Positions 1-8,905 of a DNA stretch of 64,000 nt are shown piece after piece (the first letter of the stretch is position 1; every line of letters starts with the position of its first letter). This stretch comes from Sphaerisporangium siamense. Lineage in GTDB: Bacteria; Actinomycetota; Actinomycetes; Streptosporangiales; Streptosporangiaceae. The stretch lies in NCBI RefSeq assembly GCF_014205275.1, contig NZ_JACHND010000001.1:1426001-1490000 (forward strand), given 5' to 3'. The position numbers and the translations under genes were made by a program. The notes under the pieces are model-generated. The model searched no databases, was not told where the DNA came from, and saw only the letters and a list, made by a program, of their open reading frames with translations.

Positions 1-270
1 GGCCTTGACCCCGAGCACGGTTCCCTGGGACGAGACAGGGTTGGTGGCGGCGCCGTTCTCCAGCAGGACGGCGGTGACCTGCTGGCGGACCTCCGGGTCC
101 ACGCGCTCGGCCGTCAGCCCCCGCTGGTACACCACGCGGCCGGCCAGGAGGGCGGGCCACACGCTGGCGACCAGGACCAGCAGGGTGAGCAGGACCGCGA
201 CGGCCTCGATGCGGTCAGAGCGCCTGCGCAGCGGATTGTGGTCGAACCGATAACGGCGAACACACCTCAT
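1..270 (-). CDS. Rv1733c-like membrane protein, C-terminus cut off by window edge
   Basis: The ATG is at 268-270 and the frame stays open to the window edge, giving 90 residues without a stop. The N-terminus is RRYRFDHNPLRRRSDRIEA, followed by one hydrophobic helix (about residues 26-46). It then has VVYQRG and a soluble stretch ending in SQGTVLGVKA. An arginine-rich NPLRRRSDR start before a transmembrane helix is typical of the actinobacterial Rv1733c membrane-protein family, whose biochemical role is not known. The missing part should hold the extracytoplasmic domain and a second helix. The family assignment is from memory of its N-terminal pattern. Confidence 0.7.
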   Translation of the reverse strand, partial: MRCVRRYRFDHNPLRRRSDRIEAVAVLLTLLVLVASVWPALLAGRVVYQRGLTAERVDPEVRQQVTAVLLENGAATNPVSSQGTVLGVKA

Positions 271-625
271 CGTCCACCTGGCCAAGGATCGCATAGTGCA
301 CCTCCCTGTCAGGGAATCTCCATCCAGCGTCGGGTACGGACGAGCGACCCGACAGGGTCTTACGACGCCTCGCGGCGGGACGTTCGGCCCTGCCCGCCAC
401 CTGCGCTTTCTCACGCATGGTGACCACCTAACCCCTAACGTACGACGCCGCGGGGGCCAGGGGTATACCGGCCCGCCGACGGCGCGCGCCGCGGGACCGC
501 GGGCGCGCCGGCGGTGACGATCCGGTCGTGAACTGCCCACGACGCGGACCCGGAAGCGTCAAGGGAATCAAAACTCACCTCGCAGACCGTTTTTGTGCAT
601 TCCTCCGGGTTTCGCCAGGTTCGTG
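271..625. other. Gene-free spacer
   Basis: These 355 bases lie between the start of the Rv1733c-like gene and the stop of the PaaK-like ligase, both read leftward. No open frame here has convincing codon use or a ribosome site. The stretch around 455-515 is extremely G/C-rich with several short inverted repeats, which may fold after the ligase gene. A promoter for the leftward membrane-protein gene should lie near 280-420, but I cannot point to clear -35/-10 boxes. Confidence 0.5.
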
Positions 626-2116
626 CTATGCGGGACGGGTGTAGCGGTGTTTGACGCCGGGCGGGAAGTACTCCGGGTCGCCGGTCTCGCGCAGCTCGAC
701 CACGGGGGTCTGGTGCTCCTGGGGCACGTAGTGGGCGAACTCGCTGTTGAGGCGGAGCAGCTCGGTCCGGATCGAGCCGGCGATCACCGGGACGAGCGCC
801 GGGTCGGGCCGCACTCCGGGGGCCAGCTCGACCACGACCGACAGGCGGCGGTCGTGGCCGGCGTCCTCCTCGGCGCGCAGCACGAACTTGCCGGTGACCT
901 TCTCGCCGATGTCGGCCCGCTCCAGGCCCACGGTGACGTTCTCGGGGTAGACGTTGGCCCCGAAGAACGAGACCGTGAACATCGACCGCCCGAAGACGTA
1001 CACGAAGGGCAGCTCGGGGACGGTTTCGTCGGGCCCGTGCCCCACGGCGGGGTCGAAGCCGCGCGCGCGGCAGAACTCCAGCATCACGTCGAAGGGCACG
1101 ACGCCGCCCTCGTCGGCGATGTGGTAGCGGATCAGCGGCACGCCGTTGTCGCCGGTGAAGAGCAGCGTGCCGTCCCGGACCTCGAAGTAGCGGCTCTCCG
1201 GGTCGTACTGCACGAGGGTCGGCAGGCGGGAGTCGCCGAACAGCTCGCGCGCGGCGTCGGGACGCCCGGCCAGGAACCGGCGGGCCCGGACGCTGAGCGG
1301 GGTCTCGGCGCCGAGCACGCCGGCGTCGGCGGTGCCGTAGAGGGACGCCGAGTCGTGGCAGGGGTCGGTCATGCCCGCCCGGCGCCCGACCAGGTCGCGC
1401 CACTGCTCGCTGAACACCTCGCCGGCGAGCACCAGCTTGACGTGGTGGGCGGGCCAGTCGATTCCCCGGGCGAGCCCCGCGTCCACGACGTTCTTGACGA
1501 AGGGGGGATAGCCGAGCAGCACCACCTGGTCGAAGTGCGGCCCGAGCTCACCGACGACCCGCAGGATCTCGCCGATGTCGTTGCCGGGGGTGGCCACGGT
1601 GATCGGGTAGCCCTTGGCGGCGAGGTGGCGGCAGCAGGCGGCGGTGTACATGCCGCCCACCCAGGTGCCGAGCGCGAAGCAGATGACGGCGAGGGTGGTG
1701 CGCTCGCCGGCGTGGAAGCCGTCGCGGAAGACCTGCTCGAAGCGGGCGGCGACGAGGCGCTCGTCGAGCACGGACCGCGGCCAGACGGTCGGCGCGCCCG
1801 AGGAGCCGGAGGAGACCGCGACCATGTCGCAGGCGTCCAGCCTGCCGTGCCGGCAGAGCCGGGGCAGAGGATGGCGCCGGTGGTAGGACTCCTTGTCGAG
1901 CAGGGGGACGCGCGCGAAGTCCCGCACCGTGCGGATCGCGGCGGGGTCCACCCCCTTCTCGCGCAGGAAGTCGGCGTACGCGGGGACGGTCGCGGCCACG
2001 TCGTGGAACAGGGCGAGCGCGGCCTCGGCGCCGCGGCCGGATGTGTCGGGCGGAGGGGTCTCGTAGAACTCCCGCAGCCCGGCCAGCACGCGGGCGGGAC
2101 GATCTTCGTCGATCAC
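626..2116 (-). CDS. Phenylacetate-CoA ligase (PaaK)-like AMP-forming enzyme
   Basis: A 496-residue adenylate-forming enzyme. The nucleotide loop SSGSSGAPT is at about residues 102-110 and a YGTADAG motif at about 260, as in PaaK-type ligases that activate an aromatic or other carboxylic acid to acyl-AMP and then acyl-CoA. TGDNGVPLIRYHIADEG resembles the late ATP-contacting region. The C-terminal domain is short and ends in a basic KHRYTRPA tail, also PaaK-like. The GTG start at 2116 follows a GGAG site by about 7 bases. No phenylacetate catabolic genes lie beside it, so the substrate is unknown; it could also act as a stand-alone carrier-loading enzyme. Confidence 0.85.
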   Translation of the reverse strand: MIDEDRPARVLAGLREFYETPPPDTSGRGAEAALALFHDVAATVPAYADFLREKGVDPAAIRTVRDFARVPLLDKESYHRRHPLPRLCRHGRLDACDMVAVSSGSSGAPTVWPRSVLDERLVAARFEQVFRDGFHAGERTTLAVICFALGTWVGGMYTAACCRHLAAKGYPITVATPGNDIGEILRVVGELGPHFDQVVLLGYPPFVKNVVDAGLARGIDWPAHHVKLVLAGEVFSEQWRDLVGRRAGMTDPCHDSASLYGTADAGVLGAETPLSVRARRFLAGRPDAARELFGDSRLPTLVQYDPESRYFEVRDGTLLFTGDNGVPLIRYHIADEGGVVPFDVMLEFCRARGFDPAVGHGPDETVPELPFVYVFGRSMFTVSFFGANVYPENVTVGLERADIGEKVTGKFVLRAEEDAGHDRRLSVVVELAPGVRPDPALVPVIAGSIRTELLRLNSEFAHYVPQEHQTPVVELRETGDPEYFPPGVKHRYTRPA

Positions 2117-2327
2117 GGCACGCTCCAGTCGTCGGGGACCGGGTCAAGCTTGGCAGGTTCCGCCGGTCAGGCGTCGAATCCGGGGCTCCGGATCCGTGAC
2201 TCCCGTGACACAGGAGAGTCATGAAATGGTTGCGAATCTTGGGGGAATCTGTGAAGTTTCCGGACAGATCGTTGTCACAGCTGCTAAGAAGATGCGCGGC
2301 CGAAATGTAGAACAGAGAGGTTCGGTA

Positions 2328-3305
2328 ATGGACCGCGACGGCACCCCGCGCCCGCACGAAGAGGAGCCTCTGAAGCAGACCGGTCCGTTGGGCGTCCCGT
2401 GGAACGGCGAGCCGGAGCCCCGGGCCGGAGATGTCCTGTCCGACGGCTGGAGCCCGGATCACGACCCCGCCCACGCCGGGGACGACACGCCGGAACACCC
2501 CCACCCCGGGCACGACCCCGACCACGCCGGGTTCGGCGTCGCCGGCCCCTACGGACCCGAGGAGCGGTCCCCGGACGGCGACCACGACCTCCGCGAGGGC
2601 GGCTTCGACGGGGCCGACGATTATGAGCGTCCGGAAGGCTACGCCCGTCCCGACGACGGCTGGGACGCCGACCGCACCCAGCACGACCCCGACGACGAGC
2701 CGCGCACCGGCTTCCTCGGATCCGGCTGGACCGGCGAGGACGACGCGGAAGAGGAGAAGAAGGGCCAGAACCGGCGGCTGATCCTCGCCATGGTCGCGAT
2801 CGTGGTCCTCGCAGTCTCCGGCGGCTGGATCGTCTCGTCCTCGGTCGGCTCCCGTCCCGAGGCGGCCTGCGCGTCGCCGTCCGACTGCGCCCCCGCGGGC
2901 CAGCCCCTGCCGACCCTCAGCGACGGCACCACGCCCGCCCCGTCCTCCCTGGACCCCACGACGGAGCCGCCGGCCGAGGAGCCGAGCGCCACCCCGTCGC
3001 AGGCCTCGCCCGCGCCCGGCACGACGGCCCCGGCGGCGCGCACCACGGACGCGCCGACGCAGGACCAGCGGGACCCGACGACCCGGCCCACGCCGACCCA
3101 CACGCGCGACCGCGCCCCCGACCCCCGCCCGAGGAGCACCGAGGACCCGCAGGTCCCCCGCCCCGACACCCCGGAGGACCCCGAGCCCACCGAGAAGCCG
3201 TCCCCGACGCCTCCGCCCACCACCGAGGCGCCCCAGCCCGCCCCGACCCCGACCAAGGAGAAGGAGAAGGAGCGCGGCGGCGGCCTGCTCGACTGGCTGT
3301 TCTAG
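2328..3305 (+). CDS. Single-pass membrane protein with acidic N-terminus and Pro/Thr-rich tail
   Basis: A protein of 325 residues. The first 145 are acidic and rich in Asp, His, Gly and Pro, followed by EEEKKGQNRR and one transmembrane helix (about residues 151-171). After that comes a long Ser/Thr/Pro-rich extracytoplasmic segment, ending in a Lys/Glu run (KEKEKERGGG) and LLDWLF. The ATG at 2328 has an AGAGAGG ribosome site 8 bases upstream, so I prefer it to the earlier in-frame ATG codons. The composition suggests a wall-spanning, perhaps glycosylated, surface protein. I do not recognise a family. Its stop overlaps the stop of the convergent permease gene by 4 bases. Confidence 0.75.
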   Translation: MDRDGTPRPHEEEPLKQTGPLGVPWNGEPEPRAGDVLSDGWSPDHDPAHAGDDTPEHPHPGHDPDHAGFGVAGPYGPEERSPDGDHDLREGGFDGADDYERPEGYARPDDGWDADRTQHDPDDEPRTGFLGSGWTGEDDAEEEKKGQNRRLILAMVAIVVLAVSGGWIVSSSVGSRPEAACASPSDCAPAGQPLPTLSDGTTPAPSSLDPTTEPPAEEPSATPSQASPAPGTTAPAARTTDAPTQDQRDPTTRPTPTHTRDRAPDPRPRSTEDPQVPRPDTPEDPEPTEKPSPTPPPTTEAPQPAPTPTKEKEKERGGGLLDWLF

Positions 3306-4561
3306 CGCCGCAGCGCCCTGCGGACGCCCCACACGGCCAGGCCGGCGGCGAGCACCGCGCTCCCCGACACCACGGAGGCGGCCGGGAGGCTGAAGGCCAG
3401 CGCCAGGCAGCCCGCGATGCCCGCCGCGGGGACGACCCGCGGCGGACGGCGCTCGGCCGCGGTCAGCCGGAGGGCCGCGGCGTTGGCGATGGCGTAGTAC
3501 ACGAGCACGCCGAAGGACGAGAAGCCGATCGCGCCCCGCACGTCGGCGACCGCGGCGATCACGGTCACCACCAGGCCGGCCGCGGTCTGGGCGCGGTGCG
3601 GCACGCCGGTGCGCGGGTGGACGGCGTCGAGCGCGCGGGGCAGGTGGCCGTCCCTGGCCATCGCGAGCACCATGCGCGACACGCCGAGCAGCAGCGCGAG
3701 CAGGGACCCGAGCGCCGCCGTCGCCGCGCCCACCGTGACCAGCGGCACCAGCGGCGCGGCTCCGGCGGCGCGCACCGCGTCGGCGACGGGCGCCGCGGCG
3801 CGCGCCAGCCGGTCGGGGCCGAGCGCGGCGAGCAGGGCGACGGCCACGGCGGCGTAGGTGAGCAGCGCGATCCCGAGGGCGATCGGCACGGCGCGCGGGA
3901 TGGTCCTGGCCGGGTCGCGCACCTCCTCGCCGAGCGTGGTGATCCTGGCGTACCCGGCGAAGGCGAAGAACAGTAGCGCGGCCGCCTGCGGGACGCCGCC
4001 CGCCGCCGCGGCGAGCGGTTCCGGCCACGCGAGGCCGGCACGGGCGCCGGCGAGGCAGGCCGCGACCGCCACGGCCAGCACGACGAGCACGACGGCGACG
4101 ATCAGGCGGGTCGCCCAGGCGGCCTTGCGCACGCCCGCGTCGTTCAGCGCGGTCAGCGCGACGACGGCGGCCACCGCGATCAGGTGCTCGTGCCCCGGCC
4201 AGACGTAGGCGCCGACGATGAGCGCCATCGCGGCGCAGCTCGCGGTCTTGCCCGTGACGAACCCCCACCCGGCCAGGTAGCCCCACACCTCGCCGAGCCG
4301 CTCGCGGCCGTACACGTAGGTGCCGCCGGAGAGCGGGTGGCGCGCCGCCAGCCGGGCCGAGCAGGTGGCGTTGCAGTACGCGACCAGGGCGGCGAGGCCG
4401 AGCGCGGGTAACAGCGCGGTGCCCGCGGCGGCCGCGGCCGGGGCGAAGGCGGCGAACACCCCGGCGCCGATCATGGACCCGAGGCCGATCACGACGGCGT
4501 CCCCGAGGCCGAGCCGCCGGGCGAGCCCCGCCGGAGGCGGCGTGGCACCGGCCTCGGTCAT
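3302..4561 (-). CDS. APC-superfamily amino acid permease
   Basis: A 419-residue polytopic membrane protein. GLGSMIGAGVFAAFAPAAAAAG near residues 26-47 is the glycine-rich first helix of amino acid/polyamine/organocation permeases, and about 12 hydrophobic segments follow. FAFAGYARITTLGEEVRDPART (about 205-227) matches the sixth-helix region of YfnA/cationic amino acid transporters. It should be a proton-coupled amino acid transporter in the cytoplasmic membrane. Its ATG overlaps the stop of the upstream DedA gene (ATGA at 4558-4561), so the two are probably translationally coupled. The substrate cannot be told. Confidence 0.88.
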   Translation of the reverse strand: MTEAGATPPPAGLARRLGLGDAVVIGLGSMIGAGVFAAFAPAAAAAGTALLPALGLAALVAYCNATCSARLAARHPLSGGTYVYGRERLGEVWGYLAGWGFVTGKTASCAAMALIVGAYVWPGHEHLIAVAAVVALTALNDAGVRKAAWATRLIVAVVLVVLAVAVAACLAGARAGLAWPEPLAAAAGGVPQAAALLFFAFAGYARITTLGEEVRDPARTIPRAVPIALGIALLTYAAVAVALLAALGPDRLARAAAPVADAVRAAGAAPLVPLVTVGAATAALGSLLALLLGVSRMVLAMARDGHLPRALDAVHPRTGVPHRAQTAAGLVVTVIAAVADVRGAIGFSSFGVLVYYAIANAAALRLTAAERRPPRVVPAAGIAGCLALAFSLPAASVVSGSAVLAAGLAVWGVRRALRR

Positions 4562-5190
4562 GAGGGATCCTTGCGGCGGCGGCGCCGCAGCAGATGGCGG
4601 ACGATCAGCGCCACGACCAGGAGCGCGACGGCGATCAGGATGTAGGTCTCGTACCGGGTGAACTCCTCGTAGATCTCGGTGATGTGGAAGCCCGCCAGGT
4701 AGCCGGCGGTGGTCCACGTCGCGACCCACAGCACCGCGCCGATGATGTTGAAGATCAGGAAGCGGCGCCACGGCATGCACGTCGCGCCGGCCACCAGGCC
4801 GTTGGCCTGGCGCAGCCCGTCGATGAAGCGGGCGACGACGATGATCGGAGCGCCCCTGCGCCGGAAGAAGGCCTCGACCCTGTCGAAGCGCTCGGGGGGC
4901 AGGAGGATGTACTTGCCGAAGCGCTGCACCAGCGCGCGCCCGCCGGTGCGCCCGATCAGGTACCCGAGGTTGTCCCCGAGGACGGCGGCGGCGAACGCGA
5001 CGGCGCCCACGGCCACGACGTCGAGACGCCCGGTGCCGGCGTAGACGGCGGCGGCGATCAGCACGGTCTCGCCCGGGACGGGGATGCCGAAGTCCTCGAC
5101 GAAGATCAGCGCACCGACGGCCAGGTAACCGTAGCGATCCAGCAGCGGGGCCAGGTCGGCCAGCGGGCCCGGCAGCGGTGACGGCGCCAT
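4558..5190 (-). CDS. DedA family membrane protein
   Basis: A protein of 210 residues, the usual length for DedA/SNARE-associated (VTT) proteins. VEDFGIPVPGETVLIAAA near residues 31-48 and the GDNLGYLIGR segment (about 71-80) are the family's re-entrant-loop signatures. FFRRRGAPIIVVARFIDGLRQ carries the conserved arginines of the second signature. The tail is very basic (LLRRRRRKDPS). DedA proteins are linked to lipid-carrier recycling and membrane homeostasis; some flip undecaprenyl phosphate or phosphatidylethanolamine. It is the first gene of a two-gene operon with the permease downstream. Confidence 0.92.
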   Translation of the reverse strand: MAPSPLPGPLADLAPLLDRYGYLAVGALIFVEDFGIPVPGETVLIAAAVYAGTGRLDVVAVGAVAFAAAVLGDNLGYLIGRTGGRALVQRFGKYILLPPERFDRVEAFFRRRGAPIIVVARFIDGLRQANGLVAGATCMPWRRFLIFNIIGAVLWVATWTTAGYLAGFHITEIYEEFTRYETYILIAVALLVVALIVRHLLRRRRRKDPS

Positions 5191-5226
5191 ACCGTCACTC
5201 TATGCGATCATGCCGTTCCGGCCCGC

Positions 5227-7074
5227 TCACGGCCGCGTGGCGGCGGCGGGCTCCTCGGCGGCGACGCGACGCGCGGCGCCGCGCCTGCGGGCCGCCAGCA
5301 CGACCAGCAGCGCCGCGATCGTCACCGCGGCCACGCCCGGCCCGAGGGCGGCGCCGCGGAGCTGGTCGGCCGCGCGGTCGGGCGCCCAGGGCAGCGCCAG
5401 GTCGTCGTACCAGTCGCGGCCCTGGACGGGGCCCGCGAGGAACACGACGGCCATCCACGCCTGCACGGCCAGGGCGCCGGCCAGCATGAGCATGCGCTGC
5501 AGCGGTCCGATCGCGCGCGGCAGCGGGTCCAGGCCGAGGGCGACGCAGAAGAACCACGTGCCCGTCGTGAACAGGACGACCCAGACGGCCAGGCGCACGG
5601 CGAGGCTCTCCTGCGCGGGCTCGAACAGCCCAGCGGCGTAGAAGATCAGGTAGGGGGCGGCGTACAGGCCGAACGCGGCCCACGGGTGGGTCAGTGCCCG
5701 GGCCCGGGGGCCCTCGGCGGCGGCGCGCAGCGGCGTCCACACCTCGCGCAGCGGGACGAGCGGCGCGGACAGCGCGATCAGGGCGGGCGCCAGCGTGCCG
5801 ACGAGGGCGTACTGCAGGGCGTGCACGGAGAAGATCGCCGGGCCGTACGCGGCGATGCCGCCCGCCGTCGCGTACAGCAGGACGGCCAGGCCCGCCAGTG
5901 CCGCCACCGCGCGGCCGGCCGGCCAGGAGCCGCCGGCCCAGCGGCGCGCGCCGAGGACGTAGGCTACGGCCAGGCCGGCGACGGCGAGGATCACGATGGG
6001 GTCGGGGCGGATCTCGGTGATCAGACGGCCCAGGGTGAAGGGCCGCAGCGTGTAGCCGAGCAGTTCGTGGGAGGAGTGCGCCGAGCCGGCGTCCGGCGGC
6101 GGCGTGCGGGACAGGGCCACCGCGAGGCCGAGCGTGCACGCCATCACGCCGACCTCCGCGGTCGCCAGGCGCAGGAACGGCCGCGACGTCGTGCCCGCCT
6201 CCAGGGCGACGATCGTGCGGCGGCGGTGGCGCAGCCCGAACCAGCCGAGCGCGGCGAGCGCGGCGAGCTTGCCGAGGACCAGGAGGCCGTAGCGGGACTG
6301 CCAGAGCTCGCCCAGGTCGCCGATGCGGATCCACGCGTTGACCGCGCCGGAGAAGCCGACCGCGACGAAGGCGCACAGGGCGAGCGCGCTGAACCTGCCC
6401 ACGGCGGCGGGCAGGTCGTCGGACCGGCGCAGCGCGATGACGAGCGCGAACAGGCCGCCCACCCACAGCGTGACGCCGGCGATGTGCAGCATCAGGCTGG
6501 AGACGGCGAGGTTGTGGTCCGCGGCCGAGGCCGAGTGGCCGACGTAGGCAGGGGGCAGGACGGCGAAGACGGCGAGCGCGAGCAGCAGGGCCCGGCCTGC
6601 GGGGCCGAGCGTGAGCGTGGTGGCCGCGGCGATGACCAGGGTGATCAGCGTGACGATCAGGAACGCCTCGCCCTGCGGCACCTCGGTGCTGAAGTTGATC
6701 AGGAATCCCGACTCCAGCGCCTCGCCGACGGGCAGCCCGAGCAGATCGGAGAGGGTGAGGACCTGCGTGACCACCGCCGTGGCGGCCCAGGCGAGCGCCC
6801 ACTGGCCGGCGAGGCGGGTGAGGTGCCGCCGGGTGTCGGCCCCGTTGGCGAGTGCGACGGCGGCGAGCAGCAGCCCGATGGTCGCCACGGCGCAGGCGTC
6901 GTGGACGACGCGCACGATCGGCAGACCGAAGGAGGTGACCGGCCCCGGGGAGGGGAGGCCGGGGATCTCCGGCTGTGGCCAGCCGCCGCCGAGCCACAGG
7001 GCCGCCAGGAGCACGGCGAACGTGCCGGCGGCGATGAGCGCGTACACGGCCGGGCGCCGTAGGAGTGTGCTCAT
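5227..7074 (-). CDS. CopD/CtaG fusion: copper-resistance and cytochrome oxidase assembly-type membrane protein
   Basis: A 615-residue polytopic protein with two fused families. The first half resembles CopD: about eight helices, with VGHSASAADHNLAVSSLMLHI and LWVGGLFALVIALRR near residues 190-230. The second half resembles Caa3-type oxidase assembly factor CtaG: AAYGPAIFSVHALQYALVGTLAPALIALSAPL, then APYLIFYAAGLFEPAQ and GTWFFCVALGLDPLP. Several membrane histidines and methionines could carry copper to cytochrome c oxidase or across the membrane. I chose the ATG at 7074 because an AGGAG site lies 6 bases upstream. The fusion is common in actinobacteria. A SURF1 gene, another oxidase assembly factor, is elsewhere in the window at 59250. 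Confidence 0.9.
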   Translation of the reverse strand: MSTLLRRPAVYALIAAGTFAVLLAALWLGGGWPQPEIPGLPSPGPVTSFGLPIVRVVHDACAVATIGLLLAAVALANGADTRRHLTRLAGQWALAWAATAVVTQVLTLSDLLGLPVGEALESGFLINFSTEVPQGEAFLIVTLITLVIAAATTLTLGPAGRALLLALAVFAVLPPAYVGHSASAADHNLAVSSLMLHIAGVTLWVGGLFALVIALRRSDDLPAAVGRFSALALCAFVAVGFSGAVNAWIRIGDLGELWQSRYGLLVLGKLAALAALGWFGLRHRRRTIVALEAGTTSRPFLRLATAEVGVMACTLGLAVALSRTPPPDAGSAHSSHELLGYTLRPFTLGRLITEIRPDPIVILAVAGLAVAYVLGARRWAGGSWPAGRAVAALAGLAVLLYATAGGIAAYGPAIFSVHALQYALVGTLAPALIALSAPLVPLREVWTPLRAAAEGPRARALTHPWAAFGLYAAPYLIFYAAGLFEPAQESLAVRLAVWVVLFTTGTWFFCVALGLDPLPRAIGPLQRMLMLAGALAVQAWMAVVFLAGPVQGRDWYDDLALPWAPDRAADQLRGAALGPGVAAVTIAALLVVLAARRRGAARRVAAEEPAAATRP

Positions 7075-7304
7075 GCGCTCCTGACTTCCTCGCTTCGGGG
7101 GCCGAACCCACGATGTCATCGTGTGATCAAGTATCACCGCATCCGGGCTCCGCGGCGAGACTTTCAGGGGTTCACAGCGTCACAAGGGCTTTTATCGCTC
7201 CATGTCATGACTTGGGAGAGTGCGGGAGCTGGTAGGGCGTTTATTGCCTCGTACACCGGACAGTCAACGAAGGGGATGGACCCATACACCGAAGGGGGCA
7301 CGTC

Positions 7305-7499
7305 ATGGGGAGCGACGACAAGGTGGCCAACAAGGCCGAGCAGCTCAAGGGCAAGACCAAGAAGGGGCTCGGCGACCTCACCGGCGACGACGAGCTGCGC
7401 GCCCAGGGGGAGGCCGACGAGGCCAGGGGCAAGGTCAAGCAGGCCGGCGAGCGCGTGAAGGACGCCGCCAAGAACGTCAAGGACGCGTTCAAGCGCTGA
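7305..7499 (+). CDS. CsbD family general stress protein
   Basis: A highly charged 64-residue protein, MGSDDKVANKAEQLKGKTKK at the start, with the repeated KAEQLKGKTKKGLGDLTGDDEL and AKGKVKQ-like pattern that defines CsbD/YjbJ proteins. These are abundant small hydrophilic proteins, often under stress sigma-factor control; their function is unknown. A purine-rich GGGGG tract lies 6-11 bases before the ATG. A strong hairpin at 7512-7550 follows, so the gene is probably transcribed alone. A SigB-like promoter might sit near 7238-7260 (GTTTATT about 15 bases before GGACAG), but the match is weak. Confidence 0.9.
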   Translation: MGSDDKVANKAEQLKGKTKKGLGDLTGDDELRAQGEADEARGKVKQAGERVKDAAKNVKDAFKR

Positions 7500-7511
7500 T
7501 CTCGACCCACC

Positions 7512-7550
7512 GCGGCGGAGGAGGCCCCGTGACCGGGGACCCTCCGCCGC
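7512..7550 (+). terminator. Rho-independent-type hairpin after csbD-like gene
   Basis: The arms GCGGCGGAGG (7512-7521) and CCTCCGCCGC (7541-7550) are perfectly complementary. A second inner stem, CCCCG/CGGGG, lies at 7525-7529 and 7534-7538. It starts 12 bases after the CsbD stop. No T-run follows, as is usual for actinobacterial terminators. It may also serve the convergent RraA-like gene ending at 7611. Confidence 0.75.
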
Positions 7551-7610
7551 CGCCGTGCCGGAGCCCGACCGGCACGGCGCGGACGGACCTTCGACAGAGC
7601 TCAGTAGACC

Positions 7611-8366
7611 TCAGTAACGGCGCAGCTCGCCGACCACGCCTCCATAGTCCCCGTGTCCCCGGTAGGCCGGGTGCCCCCCGTAGGGGCCGTAGCCTCCGCC
7701 GTCCCGCGCCCGCGCGTCGTCCAGGGCGTGGCCGTCGCGCAGCGTGCGGACCACGTCCTCCTTGTACCGGTTGGCCTCGGCCAGCGAGGCGCCGTCGCGC
7801 AGGGCCCTGACCACGTCCTCCTCGGCGTCCGCGTACATGTAGGAGTCGGGGAAGACGTCCGTGGAGGGCAGCGCGACCACGCCGGACCCGTCCATGACGA
7901 TGGACGTGGTCTCGTCCACGACCACCCCGGCGATCTCCACCGGACCGCCGACGCAGGCCACGTGCACGTCGGGCCCGGGCCCGGCCGTGGCCTCGTAGAG
8001 CGCCCAGACGGGCAGGCCGAGGTCGCGGAAGGCGTTCACGTCCCGGACGCCGCCCTCCACCAGGAGGCCCGTCGCGCCGCGGGCGAGCGCGGCGCGGGTC
8101 AGGATCTCTCCCCACACCGCTCCGGCCGCCGCCTCCGCGCCGGCGACCACGATCACCCGGTCCTCCAGGTCCTCGTCCATCATGCGGTGCAGAGGGTCCA
8201 GCCCGTCGGCGCCGGGCCCCGGCGCCAGTCGTACGGTGCGGGCCCTGCCCAGCAGGCCGAGCGATCGGTGTATGGGACGCAGCGGCGGGCTGAGCCACCC
8301 GGTGAGCCCTCGCAGTTGGAGTACGTCCGCGATCGCGGTGGTAGGCGGAACCACGGTATCGATCAC
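7611..8366 (-). CDS. RraA-like (HMG/CHA aldolase-type fold) protein with internal duplication
   Basis: A protein of 251 residues. Residues 1-175 are RraA/MenG-like: GLLVEGGVRDVNAFRDLGLP (about 100-119) holds the GGxRD substrate/metal site of the family. RraA-fold proteins are either 4-hydroxy-4-methyl-2-oxoglutarate aldolases or regulators; in actinobacteria the role is mostly untested. The extension after residue 175 is unusual. Two tandem 20-residue units (181-200 and 201-220) share EDVVR.LRDG..L, and a Gly/Tyr-rich tail (GGGYGPYGGHPAYRGHGDYG) follows. It stands alone, convergent with the CsbD-like gene. Confidence 0.8.
   Translation of the reverse strand: MIDTVVPPTTAIADVLQLRGLTGWLSPPLRPIHRSLGLLGRARTVRLAPGPGADGLDPLHRMMDEDLEDRVIVVAGAEAAAGAVWGEILTRAALARGATGLLVEGGVRDVNAFRDLGLPVWALYEATAGPGPDVHVACVGGPVEIAGVVVDETTSIVMDGSGVVALPSTDVFPDSYMYADAEEDVVRALRDGASLAEANRYKEDVVRTLRDGHALDDARARDGGGYGPYGGHPAYRGHGDYGGVVGELRRY
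7707..7826 (-). repeat. Two tandem 60-bp units inside the RraA-like gene
   Basis: The units encode AEEDVVRALRDGASLAEANR and YKEDVVRTLRDGHALDDARA, exactly 20 residues each, identical at ten positions. They look like a recent in-frame duplication in the C-terminal extension, predicted helical. Confidence 0.7.
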
Positions 8367-8905
8367 CTCTTGTAAAGAGATTTTCAGATCTCGCCGTCCG
8401 GAGGCGGCGAAGGGTTGTCAGGACGACACGTCGTCGATCTCAGCGATCCCGGCCTGGAGCGGGGCGTGCCCGGTTCGCGACCGGTCCGTGACGGGCCGGC
8501 CGCGGTGGAACGGCGCGGCCCAGCGCATCCGGCTCGCCTGCCCCCACGGCGATGATGTGATGCACGGCGCTTCCTCTCCCCGGCCACGGGAACGGCGGTT
8601 CCGGTGGCGTGCGAAGGACCTGACCCTCTTTTCGTGCCCTGTGCCGCTCGAATGATCGGGCAATCACCTGCCCGTTCATTCACAATAACCGGCTTTTCTC
8701 ACGGACAAGAGTCCCGCATCAGACTAAGTAGACGGTAGAGCCGATGTGCGGGAAAGGGTGGCGGTTTCATTACGGAGATGCGGGAAGACGGTTTCGTCTA
8801 CGTCGCCCCTGGCCCCGCGAACGGCCCCCGGCGGCGAAAGCGCTGGTCGGGACCGGTCCAGGTGAAGCGGTTCACGGGATGTGCGCGAACCGATACTCGC
8901 CCGGG
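8367..8905. other. Gene-free spacer of 539 bases
   Basis: This stretch lies between the start of the RraA-like gene and the stop of the VOC gene, both leftward. Several short open frames exist in both directions, but none has a ribosome site, biased codon use or a recognisable product. A more A/T-rich zone at about 8640-8730 (CATTCACAATAACCGGC and nearby) is a plausible promoter region for the RraA-like gene or an unseen small RNA. I see no strong hairpin. Confidence 0.5.

Noticed and set aside
593..2224. Open frame of 543 codons on the plus strand over the PaaK-like gene
   Set aside because: It is antisense to a gene with clear ANL motifs, and its product is low-complexity (Gly/Arg/Val/His).
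1548..4286. A very long open frame (912 codons) on the minus strand across several genes
   Set aside because: It crosses the PaaK-like and permease genes in other frames, is full of Arg/Gly/Ala runs and has no ribosome site or recognisable domain. Such frames arise by chance in G/C-rich DNA.
7238..7260. SigB-type promoter of the CsbD-like gene
   Set aside because: GTTT and a possible -10 are present, but the -10 match is weak, so it is not listed as a feature.
8384..8683. Short minus-strand frames in the 8367-8905 spacer
   Set aside because: Three overlapping frames of about 80-100 codons in different phases; none has a start signal or biased codon use.
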